64,000 bases of DNA from Amphiura filiformis (Eukaryota; Echinodermata; Ophiuroidea; Amphilepidida; Amphiuridae). The notes beneath the pieces are model-generated. The model was not told where the DNA came from and made no database searches. It saw only the letters and a program-made list of their open reading frames with translations. Below, one piece after another: positions 50,100 through 62,354 of this stretch. The position numbers and the translations under genes were made by a program. The stretch's first letter is position 1. Every line of letters begins with the position of its first letter. Location: positions 21,822,258 to 21,886,257 of the forward strand of contig NC_092646.1 of NCBI RefSeq assembly GCF_039555335.1, given 5' to 3'.

Positions 50100-50720
50100 T
50101 CTGTCTATCTGATCTGTACCGTTGATGCTGGCGGCATAACCACGGAACGCGAATGTCCGCTAAACAAATATGGTCATAAGGCCATCATGCAAGCTTTCCG
50201 TTGAAGGTCAAATTACTATTTGTGGTGTGATGAAGCAAAATCAGTCTGAAGTCGGACATATTCAATATTCATTTTTTAGGATTGTAAACTACGGTAAACA
50301 GCATTTGCAAACCAGGTCATGAGTTCAAAAGATGTGAGCAGTTAAGGTTTTTCCAAAATAAAACAAAATAAAAGGAAATACTTCCATTGTTTGGCTATAT
50401 CTCAAAATTAATATTTCCGACTTCCGACTGATTTAGCTTAATCGCATCACATTTATGTTTATTTGTTGTCTTGTTTAATTGTAACACTTTTGGGTTGGTA
50501 ACTGTTCTTTCGTTCTTATCAATTATATTCAGTTTCCTCGTTGCGGATATGTTCTTGTGCAGGATGCATAGCCGCATTACTACTCAACTTGTATTATGCT
50601 GGGGAAACGATTAAGCATCACTAATGATCTTCTGTACTTGTGTACTTGGGTAATATATGTGTGTATATATATTGTATACCTCGACTGCTGACATTAGTAA
50701 CCAGTTTCAACCACCGTTTA
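50100..50720. other. gene-free stretch
   Basis: No feature supported; the phrase TTTGTTGTCTTG..AATTGTAACACTTTTGGGTTGGT at about 50462 recurs at about 50834, suggesting a local duplication around the tRNA-like sequence. Confidence 0.45.
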
Positions 50721-50727
50721 TCAAGTT

Positions 50728-50795
50728 GGTAGCCTAATGGATAGGGAATCCATCTAGAGATCTGGAGGTCGCTGGTTCGAATCCTCTTGCTTTTG
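50728..50795 (+). repeat. tRNA-like sequence (SINE head)
   Basis: Contains A box TAGCCTAATGG and B box TGGTTCGAATCC at normal spacing. The anticodon arm (around CATCTAGAGATCTGG) and acceptor stem do not fold as in a true tRNA. It is most likely a SINE head or tRNA pseudogene. Confidence 0.55.
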
Positions 50796-50799
50796 TTTT

Positions 50800-52610
50800 A
50801 AGTTGGGGTATATGTCGATCGGGATTTGTGCTTATTTGTTGTCTTGTTATAAATTGTAACACTTTGGGTTGGTTCACTGTTCTATGACATTTCCTATTTC
50901 AACATTAACGAAAAATGACATTTACAAGTACTGAGCATCATCTGACATGCAAGCTTTCATTTTCAATATTGTGCAGATTTTTCAAATCTAAACACAACCT
51001 AATTAAATGTTTTGCACGAAAAGGATTTCACCGAACAAAATATGAAGCAGATTGACAGTTAACCACTAGTGGGCATTGTGTTGAATGGTCTTTCTTTCAA
51101 ACTTGGAATGAAGTGAATTGACGCATGCGTTTTGTAATCGCTTATTTCTTCGCAATCAGTCAACGGATTCCAGTAAAATTAGCGTATAAGATGCAGAATA
51201 AGATGGGCTACACGCAGATTTTTAGAATTTTGGATTCTGATGTATATTTCTCGACTTACGTCCAAATATATTCGCCCGGTAATTTTTTCTGGGACACCCT
51301 GTAGTGCCTGAATAATTCTTTGTAATTTCTTTGCATTCGTGTGCTTTTTCAACAAACGGTTTCTGAATAAAATACAAATGAAATTGCGTACCTCTGGTTT
51401 TTTTTACAAGCATTGTCTGTATGATAAATTAGATAATGCACCTGTTCGGGTGCCTCCGTCTCGTAATTCATTAACTCAATACACTTAAGGTTGCTCTAAC
51501 CGTGGAATTATGGGCCCCATAACTGCTACATATTAATTTGTAAGCGCTCTTTTTTAAAAGTCATAGTTCGTTGAATTTAAACCGTATGACAAAAGAGGCG
51601 AAAATAGTAACTTTTTGCACAAGATTTGCAATTTAAAGAGAACTGACCATTTCTCATTCTAGCGACTCTAGTATATGGCAAATATGTAAGTGTGCTTTTT
51701 AATTTAATGACATAAAATTTAAAAAATATTGCAAGGAACACGTGAGGTTTTGACTTTTAAAACCTACATTTTGGTTAAAAAAATTTGCTTGGATAGGTAT
51801 TTTTCAACAGATTTCCCACATTCGCCTTGCTATAACATTTAATTGTGTTATCTGTTGACCTAGGGACGAAATGTGTCTTTTAGGGGAAGTGTTAGCTTTC
51901 GTTTGATATAAAAAAATTCTGATTGGATGAAGGGAACACTTGAGGTTTCGACAAAAAACAATAAAAGAGGCCCATTTTGTTTAGCTAGAAGCATCACAGC
52001 TCCTACATTGCTATGCACTCAACCGTGTAGTGTAATGAAAGACTGTGGTGGAGATATTCACTGCTTGTTGTTCTCTGCTTGGAAGCTCTTGGGACGACAA
52101 TGTGTGCTCAGGTGTAGTGAGGTGGAAACCGTGCGCATGATGGTTTATAACAGAATCGTTTTTGTATAGAAACCTTTCCATATGAATTGTTGGTCTAAAG
52201 TATTACACATATTTAGAATGACAAACACTTGACGAAATCATCTGCAACTTGGGTATAAATGCTTAGTTTCAAATTACAAAAAAAGCACGATTTTCACCAT
52301 AATTTCAACCATTTTTGGTAAATATACCATGAAAAAGTTTAAAAATTAATAAAAGCAAAATTCCGGAATAACGTTTCTGGCATAGCGGAAGGTGTCAGCC
52401 AAGAAACGAAATTAGTTTCATTTACATGACGTCATCTATCTCTTGGTTTGTCTCATAACTATCATGACAATAATAGCTATCGCTTTCACACGATGTAACA
52501 ACACTCTGCATGAAACGCATAATCGAACGGGATAGTAGTAGTACGTACTGTGTAAGAGATGAATGTTTTTGACAAACTCCTTATTGACGAACATTTGCAC
52601 ATTTCTTTAA
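50800..52610. other. gene-free stretch
   Basis: AT-rich. A segment near 51275-51305 (CTGGGACACCCTGTAG) looks like the end of a DNA transposon, with no partner found. Frames of 63-80 codons show no family features. Confidence 0.4.
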
Positions 52611-52617
52611 GTTATAA

Positions 52618-53241
52618 TTGAATACATGAATACAAAAGCCACCTAAGTCCATGCGAAGTTATTTTGAGAGAAAAACCCGTGTATCATTTTAATTCCTTCA
52701 GTTAGATTTACCTGGTCAATATGGTAAGTTTTACGTGCAAATGAGTGGATTAACCTGTATTAGGTATGACGATTAGCATTTCAGGGACTTCGTGGGGTTC
52801 ATTTTAAATTTTGGACTTTTTGAATTTTGAATCATATACAAAGACAACAATGTTAGAATGAGATTACCACTAGTAAGATAATACAAAATAAAGCACACAG
52901 GTATGTATAATGTTGATAAGCATTCTGCCATGTAATATAAACCACACACTTTCCTTTAATAAACCCATTTTTTGTTCAAAAGTCATTCTCTAGCAATGAA
53001 TGTGTTACAAGTGGACTTTTATACATACTGGATTTCAATCAATGTGTTACAAGACTCAAATCATGGAATTGGGTGATTCTTTCATACATGCTATTTTTCA
53101 CATGCCCAATAGACACAGAGGATGAATTTGAGGTGTTCTTTCATGCATATGACAGGCCTATGTATAGCAACAATTTCCCATGCTTAACTCAATTTGGCCA
53201 AAGTATGGACTTAGGTGGCTTTTGTATTCATATATTCAATT
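52618..53241. mobile_element. ~620-bp MITE with 35-bp terminal inverted repeats
   Basis: Arms 52618-52652 and 53205-53241 are near-perfect inverts (inner end GCCACCTAAGTCCAT / ATGGACTTAGGTGGC). The interior is non-coding with repeated GTGTTACAAG strings. Confidence 0.82.
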
Positions 53242-53247
53242 GAAGAC

Positions 53248-53377
53248 CGAATTAAAAAGACTAGTTTGCGTATGACGTCCTGTCAACCAGACCTAAAATG
53301 CCGTACTGCGCAGGTCAGCAACCAATCACGCCGCGCCTTTGCCCTGACGTCAGACGCAAACTAGTCTTTTTAATTCG
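53248..53377. mobile_element. MITE, AAAGACTAGTTTGCG family, copy 2
   Basis: Ends GAATTAAAAAGACTAGTTTGCG and CGCAAACTAGTCTTTTTAATTC, a near-perfect 22-bp inverted pair. The interior (GCGCAGGTCAGCAACCAATCA) matches the reverse of 34458-34607. Contains the palindrome TGACGTCA near 53344. Confidence 0.85.
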
Positions 53378-53831
53378 GTGATATTGATGATATTTATCTA
53401 TAGAGTTCCTATCCCTTTCTGTGTAGTGATCAATGCATGAGGATGCTTGCTGGTCTTGGTATGTCGTGCCCATGGGTCGCATGCGTATTTATAAAAGCGC
53501 ATTTATAGATATAACCGAAGTACACTTATTATTTTGAATTGATTCTGGGTCTATACATTTTGCATTTATCTTACTTATTGTCAAATCATGTTACTCGGCA
53601 TATGTTTCTTTTTTTCTCACCTTGCTGATTATCAATTGTATAGGCCTACCCTAATTTAATTTCTTTTATCATATCCAGTGAAATGGTTTTGCGTTGTGCT
53701 CTCTCGCCGTTGAGCCATATTTGTATCAAATTTCAAATTTGGTAGCACTTTCTATTTCGTTTGTTAAATTGTCATAGTTTTTGTTTGTTTGTTTGTGTGT
53801 TTTTTATTTTTGTTTTTGAACTGTTGGCACT

Positions 53832-56800
53832 GTGATGGTTGAATGCAATAATTGTTACAAATATATTTATGGTACAAATTCTATTCAATGTAATTTGTGT
53901 ACATCAATTTATCATAAATGTTGTGTTGATGCAAATCATGATGATATTAACAACTGGTATTGTTTCAAATGTTCTTGTACTATTTTCCCCTTTAATCATA
54001 TTGCTGATGATAATGAGTTCTTATTTACAATTCAATCTTTGAATAATTGCCATACTTATAATAAGTTTTTAGAATTAAAATTTGATCCCTTATTATTTGA
54101 AATTGGTATGAACAATCATACCAATGATTATTTGCAAAGTGATGTCTTGAATTCATGTAATTATATTTTTGATCCAAATTCAGACTTCAAACTGTCCATC
54201 AAATCTGGTTTCTCAATTCTTCATTTAAATGCTCGTAGCTTTAATAAAAACCAGGATCTTATTAATGCTTTTATTTCCAATTTAAATGTTACCTTTTCAG
54301 TTATTTCTTTATCCGAAACCTGGTTTAAGGAAGATCACTCTAATTTGATTAACATTACCAATTATAACTTGCTTAATTTTCCTAGACATGGTAGAAGAAG
54401 TGGTGGGTCTGCTCTTTACATTCATGAGTCGTTGTCTTACATTGATCGTTCTGATTTAAATCTAACACAAAACCAACATAATGTTATTAATCATTCGGAG
54501 TCTGTTTTTGTTGAAATAATTTCTCCGAATTCTAAAAATATAGTTGTTGGTAATGTGTATAGAGCCCATCATACCGATGTCGATGTTTTCAATTCTGATT
54601 TATCTATATGTTTAGATCAGATTCTAGCTGAAAATAAGTTGTCTTATATTTCTGGCGATTTTAATTTAGACATTCTCGATTTTGACAAAGACCGTAAAAT
54701 AAATGAGTTTGTTAATAACTTTTATTCTCACAATATGTACCCTCTTATTGATCGTCCTACTCGTATCACCGATACTTCGGCCACTATTATTGATAATATT
54801 TTTACAAATGTACTTGACAAAAAGATTCAGTCATGTATTTTCATCAATGATATCACAGACCACTATCCTATTTTTCAAATAACTGATGATGTTGATATTC
54901 ATATTGATGCTCCTAAATTTATTTACACTCGGTCCTTCAATCAGAGTAATAGGGACATTTTTACAAATCGCCTTAAATTGACCGATTGGAACCATATCTT
55001 ATCCGATAATTCACCCACTGGTGCATATTCAAATTTCATTTTAAAGTTTAAGGATATTTATGATAGTTCTTTTCCAGTACAGCGCAAGCGAGTTTCTAGG
55101 GCTAATGGAGTCCCTCACAAACCCTGGATTACTAAAGCCATCCTTAAGTCCATCAAGAGGAAGGATAAGCTCTATCGCAAATATAAACATTCTCCAACAG
55201 CTTCAAATAAGCTTGCACTGTCTGAGTATAGGAACAAACTTACTTCAATCATTCGTGCATCAAAGAAAAGTTATTTTTGTAATTTACTTGATATTAACAA
55301 ACGAAATATGAGGAAGACATGGGGAGTTTTGAATGGCCTCTTGGGTAAAAGTAAGAAAGGTCTTCCGGATTCTTTTGTTATTAATGGTAACAGTGTGTCT
55401 GATCCACAACAAATAGCTGATGGCTTCAATGACTATTTTGCCGACATAGGCCCTAATTTGGCCAGTAAAATTCCTGATGTTCAAACAAATTTCACTGATT
55501 TTCTCACATCTGCTCCTTCACCAATGAACTCGATCTTTCTTAAGCCAACAGATGAGGAGGAAATTGTTGATATTTGTTCATCGTTCAAGTCTGGTACAGG
55601 TTGTGGTTATGATGATATTAAGCCTGACATAATTAAGAATATTATTCACTTAATTAAGACACCGTTAAGCCATGTTTTTAACTTATCTATTAGTTCAGGT
55701 GTTGTGCCGGATGATCTCAAAATTGCCCGTGTTGTTCCCATTTATAAATCTGGTGATTCTACTTTATGTAACAATTATCGTCCAATTTCTGTTTTGCCCA
55801 TTTTTTCTAAAATTTTAGAAAAAATTATTCACAAAAGAATATTTGGATTTCTCGATCGTCACAATTTACTTCAAAATTGTCAATTTGGTTTTAGACATAA
55901 TCACTCTTCTTACATGGCACTTCTCACTGCATATGATAAAATTGTTTCTGACCTAGATAAAATTTTCATTCCATGGGAATCTTTTGGACCTCTCGAAGGC
56001 ATTCGACACCATTGACCATAACATTCTCCTGTCCAAACTTAATCACTATGGGATCAGAGGAAGTGCCTTCGAGTGGTTCAAGAATTACCTTTTGAACAGA
56101 ACTCAGTATGTTGTCTTCAAAAATCATAAATCATCTTTTCGTTCTGTATCATGTGGTGTGCCACAAGGCTCAGTGTTAGGTCCACTGCTTTTTTTTTATT
56201 TTCTTAAATGATATTGTATTCTCCTCTGACAAATTCAATTTTGTAACTTTTGCAGATGATACTAATGTCATCGTCTCACATCCAAATCTTTCTGATCTAA
56301 TTACTATTGTAAACACTGAGTTGGAAAATCTTTCTGTATGGTTTAAATGCAATAAGTTATCACTTAACATCGATAAGACTAATTTCATCATGTTCAAAAA
56401 TAGACACAGTAATAGAAGGTATGAGGATGATCAACTTGATATTTGTATAAATGGTATTAAGGTTTCCAGAGTTGCCAATACTAAATTCCTTGGCGTTATC
56501 CTAGACGAATCATTAACTTGGTCTAAGCATACTGCTAACATTGTTAATATTCTTTCTAAATACTGTGGCATTTTATACCGTTTCAAAGAGTTTCTTCCTT
56601 GCAAAGCGTTATTTTCTTTATATAACACTTTAGTGTTACCTCATATTTTGTATTGTAATTTGATTTGGGCAGATCAAAACAACATCCATCTTAACACTCT
56701 TCACCTAAAACAAAAACGAATTATGAGAATCTGCTCAAATTCCCACTGGCTTGAACACACCCCGCCATTATTTAAGAAGTTCAATGCTTTGACTATTCAT

Positions 56801-57375
56801 GACATCCACAAATTAACGCTTGGTTTATTTATGTATAATTACTCTCACTGCAACCTTCCTGGTACTTTTTCAGATTACTTTGTTCAAAACAGATCCATTC
56901 ACAATTATCCTACTCGCAATTCTTTACTATATCGTCCTTATAATTTTAAATATGATTTAGCAAGGAACACTATTAGAAGACAGGGTCCTTTGTATTGGAA
57001 TTCGATTGATTTGGAGTTGAAAAATATTAAGTCAGTACATGTTTTTAAGAAAGGGTTTAAGTTACATTTATTGTCTCGGTATTAATCATGTTAATATTAT
57101 ATTTTTCCAGTTGATCATGAATATGTGAATTATATTGCCATCACATAAGCCAACAACACTCTGTTTGCACCTGTCTCGTCCTGTTTGTCTGCACTTTGTC
57201 CTGTCCACTGTTTGTAGCAAGTTTTTCATGTTACTTTGCATATTTATGAAATGCCAAGGTGGCCAATTTTAACGAGCTTTGCTCTCTTTTGGTTTTCCTA
57301 CCAATGAACTGTTTTGTATATTTATCATGTTATGTATTTTCGGTGAAATAAATTGAACATTGAACATTGAACATT
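53832..57375 (+). mobile_element. nearly intact CR1/L2-like LINE retrotransposon with an N-terminal PHD-like finger
   Basis: Encodes target-primed reverse transcription. The first frame (53832-56015) opens with a cysteine/histidine finger (CNNC...CNLC...YHKCC...WYCFKC), PHD-like. An APE-type endonuclease follows (LNARSFNKN, SLSETW, SGDFNLD, TSATIIDNIF, DHYPIF), then the start of RT (RVVPIYKSGD, NNYRPISVLP, FGFRHNHSS). RT continues in a second frame (to 56211) with [12 protein letters not shown] and [13 protein letters not shown], and in a third (about 56205-57085) with FADDTNVIVS, LSLNIDKT and the C-terminal region. The two breaks shift the frame in the same sense, one near 55940-55985 and one at a T9 run near 56190; sequencing error is possible at the second. 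The 3' end is three ATTGAAC units (57350-57375). No separate ORF1 was seen. Confidence 0.9.
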
Positions 57376-57716
57376 AGAAGCATATATAAATTGGCTGAGG
57401 AAACGTAATTTTTGAAGTGAAAATGTAACGTTTAGCTAATTTCTTTATAGGCAGAGGTAAGTATGTATTTCGCTCATTTGGCCTTTCCCATTGAATTTGG
57501 GTTGCAATTTAGCTATAAATATAATATACATTCAGCAGAGTCGACTCCTATGATCGTGTTATTTGACAATAATGCTGTTTTCATACTGCCGTGCCGCTTG
57601 CCGCTGAGCGGCGTGACGCTCGCGCATTGCAGACACCCGGGCAGAATCAAGGCTTGTCATTGGCTGATTATGCTGCTCGTCGAAGCGGCAGGAAAGTCTG
57701 ACAGGCGCAAAGTAAT
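57376..57716. other. spacer with a GC-rich segment downstream of the GPCR
   Basis: A GC-rich patch (57590-57715) stands out from AT-rich surroundings, with palindromic GCCGCTGAGCGGC and GTCATTGGCTGATTA. It could be a small promoter or a MITE remnant; no transcript can be tied to it. Confidence 0.35.
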
Positions 57717-58820
57717 TTAATTCGGGGTGACATCTGAGGTCACTGATGACTCGACTGTTATATTTGTTTTCCCTGACGATTCAGTCATTTCAACATTACC
57801 AGGTCCCGTCTTCGTCCACCCTGTTATCAGAATGTTCTCACTGTTCGTCACCAAACAATCGCAACTGCATACATATAGCTTCCATAAATCCGAATAAGCT
57901 TGCCGGAAGTTCCTGTCCGTGGCGTAGATCAAAAAATTGACAGAACTATTGGTGAGTGCCATGAACGTAGCCGTGAAAAACCACCAAAAATTAGAATCTA
58001 AACCAAAGATCACTGTGATAAAGTACGGTGCCCACATTACCATGAACACAATACAAATCATACCAACTGTTTTTAGTAGACGTTTATCTTGATTTTCTTG
58101 ATTTTGACTTGATGGATTCGTAACGTGTTTTCGGATTCGTCGATTTGAACCGCGAAACACCACGAAAATTCGAAAGTACGAATAGCATAATATGCAAACT
58201 GGCACTACGAAGCCCAAAACGGTCACATAACCACGAGTGTACGAGAAATTGTACGCATAATCATAGGTACAAAAAAAGTTACGAGTATCAAATATATGAT
58301 CGCCCCATCCAAGGTAGTTCGGTAAATCTATAAGAAAGGCAATGAGCCACAACCCAATTACCATAAAGGGAACGGTACGTTGGTTGTATATCTTTGTATA
58401 AATCACTCGATGGCATATGTAGAAATATCGATTTAGGGAAACTGAGCTTATAATACTCCAGATGGAACAACCACAGCTGGTGACGACCAATGTAGCAAGA
58501 AATTCACATAATGCTGGCAAACGGTAGAAGAGTTTTCCCATGTCTAAGGCGCCCACAACGGCAAAGGGATTCACCAATGAAGTGACCAGCAGATCCGCTA
58601 CGGCTAGATTGACTATGAAGACATTTTGCAAGACGCGAAGTTTCTTTGAAGTGAAAACGGCAAAAATGACAAGAATATTTCCTGCAGTACCAACCAGTGA
58701 CAGAAAAATTGTTAGTGCGATGTAAGTGTTTAAAATCGGCAGCTGCGAATTCGGTAGAGTGTCGTCTGAATTTGCCGAACTTGATGAATTTGACACCCAT
58801 GACATATCGCTTGTAATCAT
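57717..58820 (-). CDS. rhodopsin-class (class A) GPCR, melatonin-receptor-like
   Basis: Seven-helix plasma-membrane receptor, 367 aa in one coding exon; expected to signal through G proteins, ligand unknown. Visible landmarks: N-glycosylation sites near the N-terminus; GN at 47-48 in TM1; LAVAD with Asp76 in TM2; a disulfide pair Cys105-Cys184; NRY (130-132) in place of DRY, followed by FYICHRVIYTKIY, close to the melatonin-receptor NRYxYICHxxxYxKxY signature; MWAPY (262-266) at the TM6 proline kink; NSSVNFLIY (291-299) in the NPxxY position; cysteines at 318-322 that could be palmitoylated; a Ser/Thr-rich tail. The start is the first ATG; Met6 is possible. Upstream, a pyrimidine tract and AG at 58889-58890 suggest a spliced 5' UTR. 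Other NRY-type invertebrate class A receptors are alternatives. Confidence 0.85.
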   Translation of the reverse strand: MITSDMSWVSNSSSSANSDDTLPNSQLPILNTYIALTIFLSLVGTAGNILVIFAVFTSKKLRVLQNVFIVNLAVADLLVTSLVNPFAVVGALDMGKLFYRLPALCEFLATLVVTSCGCSIWSIISSVSLNRYFYICHRVIYTKIYNQRTVPFMVIGLWLIAFLIDLPNYLGWGDHIFDTRNFFCTYDYAYNFSYTRGYVTVLGFVVPVCILCYSYFRIFVVFRGSNRRIRKHVTNPSSQNQENQDKRLLKTVGMICIVFMVMWAPYFITVIFGLDSNFWWFFTATFMALTNSSVNFLIYATDRNFRQAYSDLWKLYVCSCDCLVTNSENILITGWTKTGPGNVEMTESSGKTNITVESSVTSDVTPN

Positions 58821-58937
58821 GTTGTCAGTAATATTACTCGTAATATCCTATTTAATTGTTTAAGTTGGGTTTTCGCTTCAACACCGGCCTATAAATAGAA
58901 AAAAAAAGCATAAAGGAAAATTTAATAATTTACTTAA

Positions 58938-59565
58938 GGGATCTAGAATGAGCGTTTATGGCGTTTTGACAGTATTTTTTGTGGGACATGAGAGCACCTC
59001 AGACGTATCGAATTGCATTCTGAATACGAAACATGTCTTTCTGATATCAAATAATTTTCATGTTTTGAAATTCAAGATATAATACAAATTTTATGAAAAA
59101 TTACTAAAATTTGATATTTTTCAAATATAGCAGTCCTCGAAATAAATTTTATAAATCTAATGATATATTCTTAAAGTGTATGTAGCTGGGAGGAAAAACC
59201 GACGATCAATTGAAAATTTTGACCTTTCATATTGAAGATATAGATTTTTTCCCAAAGGGACCTATTTTTTTTGGTGTTTTGGGAAAAAATCTATATCTTC
59301 AATACGAAAGGTCAACATTTTCAATTGATCGTCGGCTTTTCATCCCACCTACATACACTTTAAGTATAAATCATCCGATTATAAAGTTTACTTCAAGTAC
59401 TGTTAAATATCAATTTTAATGATTTGCCATAAAATGTGTATTAAATTGCGAATTTCAAAAAATCTAAATTATTTAATATTCTTCGTATTCAGAATGCAAT
59501 TCGATATGTCTGATGTGCTCTAATGTCCCACAATAAATACTGTCCAAACGTTCATATCCCTTCCC
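58938..59565. mobile_element. TTAA-flanked long-hairpin MITE, copy g
   Basis: TTAA at 58934-58937 and 59566-59569; ends GGGATCTAGAATGAGCG and ATATCCCTTCCC. The hairpin centre is near 59265. It lies just upstream of the GPCR coding exon, inside its putative first intron. Confidence 0.88.
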
Positions 59566-59875
59566 TTAATAGTTATGTATTATTTAAAATTAAATTGTCC
59601 ATCTCACCATGGTACATTTAGATAATACAAATTAACCATGAGGTTGATCGTTCTACCAGAGAGTTGATATTCTTGAGAGGGCACTCTATTCACGTGGTTT
59701 CTTTTCCAACGCTAAAAGATCACGAATTTTGGTGGTTTGCAAATAAAAAGTGTCCGCACTATCGATTGATGACGTAACTGTTATGAATAATTTATTAGGT
59801 TTTTCAATGCAATCGCCTCGACCCATTAATACATATTATCTGTATTATCAAAGTACTTGGGATAGCAATCCGGTG

Positions 59876-60530
59876 AGTTCACTGAACTACGCCCTAATAC
59901 TGATGGCGTTTTAATGGCGTTTAATGGCGCTAATCCTCTCCATACACAGATGAACAAATACAATAGATGAAGGTCAACACGTATGACCTCCTATGTGACA
60001 TGTTATATGTGATGTACAAAAACCTGAATATCATAAAGATCAGTATTCGTTTGTGCATATGAACTGCACATTTACGTTGCTAGATATTACTCATTATATA
60101 TAATGACAAATATTGGTATTATGACAATACGGTATATACATTGTATATAAAACGACTAATAGATCCTACTATCATGGCGTCAGGTCAATGTTCATCATAC
60201 CCCGTATGTTTCTTAAAATTCATTCATATTTGAGACAAATTGCTGTGCCAATTTTATTGGTGCACAAGTAGATCCGTGTTTTTTTTATTTTTTATTTCCT
60301 TTTAATGAAAGAATTAAGGTTTTCCACTGCACGGTGGCCACAAGGGTGATACTAATTTTAATGCTATATTTTCAAAACGAATACGTGCTCCCGGTTGGCT
60401 CTATAGCGATTTCACAGAAAAGGTATTTCTAGTGCAATGCAGCGTCGGACTCTAGCTGAGAGCGTAGCCTAAGTCATTCCGGACTCCAAAAGGGCTCTCC
60501 ATACACAAATGAACAAACACAAAGGAGGGT
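59876..60530. repeat. interspersed repeat of about 650 bp, copy 2
   Basis: Collinear with 11777-12400 (see there). It diverges in the second half and ends at CTCCATACACAAATGAACAAACAC. Same orientation as copy 1. Confidence 0.7.
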
Positions 60531-60605
60531 AGTCTCCTCCGTGACCGGCTTGATTTCGATGGAGCGGAACCAAATTGGCTGCGGAGGAGACGGGTCATTT
60601 TTCCA
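60530..60605. mobile_element. small inverted-repeat element (GTCTCCTCCG / CGGAGGAGAC)
   Basis: Two 10-12 bp inverted arms (TAGTCTCCTCCG and CGGAGGAGACGG) about 40 bases apart at the edge of the preceding repeat. Possibly a short MITE. Confidence 0.5.
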
Positions 60606-60779
60606 TGCAAATTTTTCAGTGTCAGCCGCCTGGTTCTACGCTAACCGGTTAGTCACACGTACAAGAAAGTTACGCCCATATAGGGGAAAATGAGGATTGT
60701 AAGTAAGTAGCACAGGCTCTGTGCTGTACTGGGATCCAATATATTCCACCGATAGTATACCTAGGATGATCCAAGATAT

Positions 60780-61243
60780 TTCACCAGCTCGTTTGTCGCT
60801 TTGCTTGCTATTCGAGGGGCGTCGCGGATTGCGAACGGAGCTTCGCTCGCTACTCGCGGGGCGTCGCGGTTTGCGAACGGGGCTACGCTAGCTGCTCGCT
60901 TTGCTCGCTATTCGAGAGGCGTCGAACTGCAGTTGCCATTCTCATAGGTTGGGTGGTGAAAAAAAGTAGTTGCCTACGGCATGTTTGTTCAGTATCAGTT
61001 TAAACAATGATAAAGTATACGTTTGCGAACGGGGCTAGTTCTATAAGTAAATATCAATGAATGGGAAAGAAAGAGTCTGTCGCGTGGCTCAACTGGTGAA
61101 ACGCGGTTTCAAGATCCTGTATGGCATTGACATGACACCCGCACTGGAAACTGCAGTTGCCATTCTCATAGGTTGGGTGGTGAAAAAAAGTAGTTGCCTA
61201 CGGCATGTTTGTTCAGTATCAGTTTAAACAATGATAAAGTATA
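60780..61243. repeat. local tandem duplications, including a 95-bp exact pair
   Basis: About 95 bases (GCAGTTGCCATTCTCATAGG onward) at 60927-61021 recur at 61149-61243. Upstream (60790-60920), GC-rich units of the form TTCGAGGGGCGTCGCGG..TTGCGAACGG repeat three times. Non-coding. Confidence 0.85.
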
Positions 61244-61380
61244 ATTATTGAAAGCACCACGCTCCACAGCTTTTTATATAAACCACTGTAATTAATTAAT
61301 ACCTTGAGCAAATAGTGGTTTCGATAAAATTATGCGAAATATGAAAATGATACGCTTCATATTTATGCAGAATGTGTTAG

Positions 61381-62130
61381 TACAGTTGAAATCCATCCCG
61401 GCAATCTATACGTTATGGATGACATGTTCTTAAGGGAAGGGGTATGAACGTTTGGACAGTATTTATTGTGGGACATTAGAGCACATCAGACATATCGAAT
61501 TGCATTCTGAATACGAAGAATGTCCTTTTTATGGCATATTTTTGATATTTAACAGTACTTGAAGTAAACTTTATAAATCTGATGATTTATACTTAAAATG
61601 TATGTAGGTGGGATGAAAAGCCGACGATCAATTGAAAATTTTGACCTTTCGTATTGAAGATATGGATTTTTTCCCAAAACACCAAAAAAAAATAGGTCTT
61701 TTGGGGAAAAAATCCATATCTTCAATATAAAAGGTCAAAATTTTCAATTGATCGTCGGCTTTTCCTCCCAGCTACATACACTTTAAGAATATATCATTAG
61801 ATTTATAAAATTTATTTCGAGGACTGTTATATATCACAAATTTGAAAAATATCAAATTTTAATAATTTGTCATAAAATTTGTATTATATCGTGAATTTCA
61901 AAAATGAAAATTATTTGATATCAGAAAGACATGCTTCGTATTCAGAATGCAATTCGATACGTCTGAGGTGCTCTCATGTCCCACAAAAAATACTGTCGAA
62001 ACGCCATAAACGCTCATTCTAGATCCCTTAATCATCCACTCAGGGAGTGTGAATTTCAAATGGGGATACCTGAATGGGTGACTCCATTTGAAATCTACAC
62101 CATATTGGGTGTTTGGATTTCAACTGGAAT
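61381..62130. mobile_element. CCAGTTGAAAT-family MITE split by hairpin copy h
   Basis: The outer element (61381-61433 and 62032-62130) matches 49895-50095 in motifs AGTTGAAATCCAT, ACCTGAATGGGTGACTCC and TTTGGATTTCAACTGGAAT. It is interrupted at TTAA by the hairpin element at 61434-62027. Confidence 0.8.
61434..62027. mobile_element. TTAA-flanked long-hairpin MITE, copy h
   Basis: TTAA at 61430-61433 and 62028-62031; ends GGGAAGGGGTATGAACG and TTCTAGATCCC. Because the host element on either side is recognisable, this copy shows directly that insertion duplicates TTAA. The hairpin centre is near 61695. Confidence 0.9.
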
Positions 62131-62354
62131 AAGCCAATCTCAGCCAGTACAAAACTGTATATCATGCACATTATACGCAGAGCTTCAAGCGGAAGGTAAA
62201 CCGCTATCTTAGCGAGAACCCGTCAGAATTAACTATTATAGATAACTGCTGTTAATGCCTTGATTAGTCAAAAGTGTAACAATTGAGTGTATGGTAGCAA
62301 TATAACTTGGAATTCGATAGAAATATTATCAATCATAATTATGTCAAATTATAC

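Noticed and set aside
59210..59419. Plus-strand frame with a FFPKG..FFGVLGK peptide, and similar frames at 41726 and 42282
   Set aside because: All lie in the hairpin centre of the TTAA-flanked MITE and recur because the element does.
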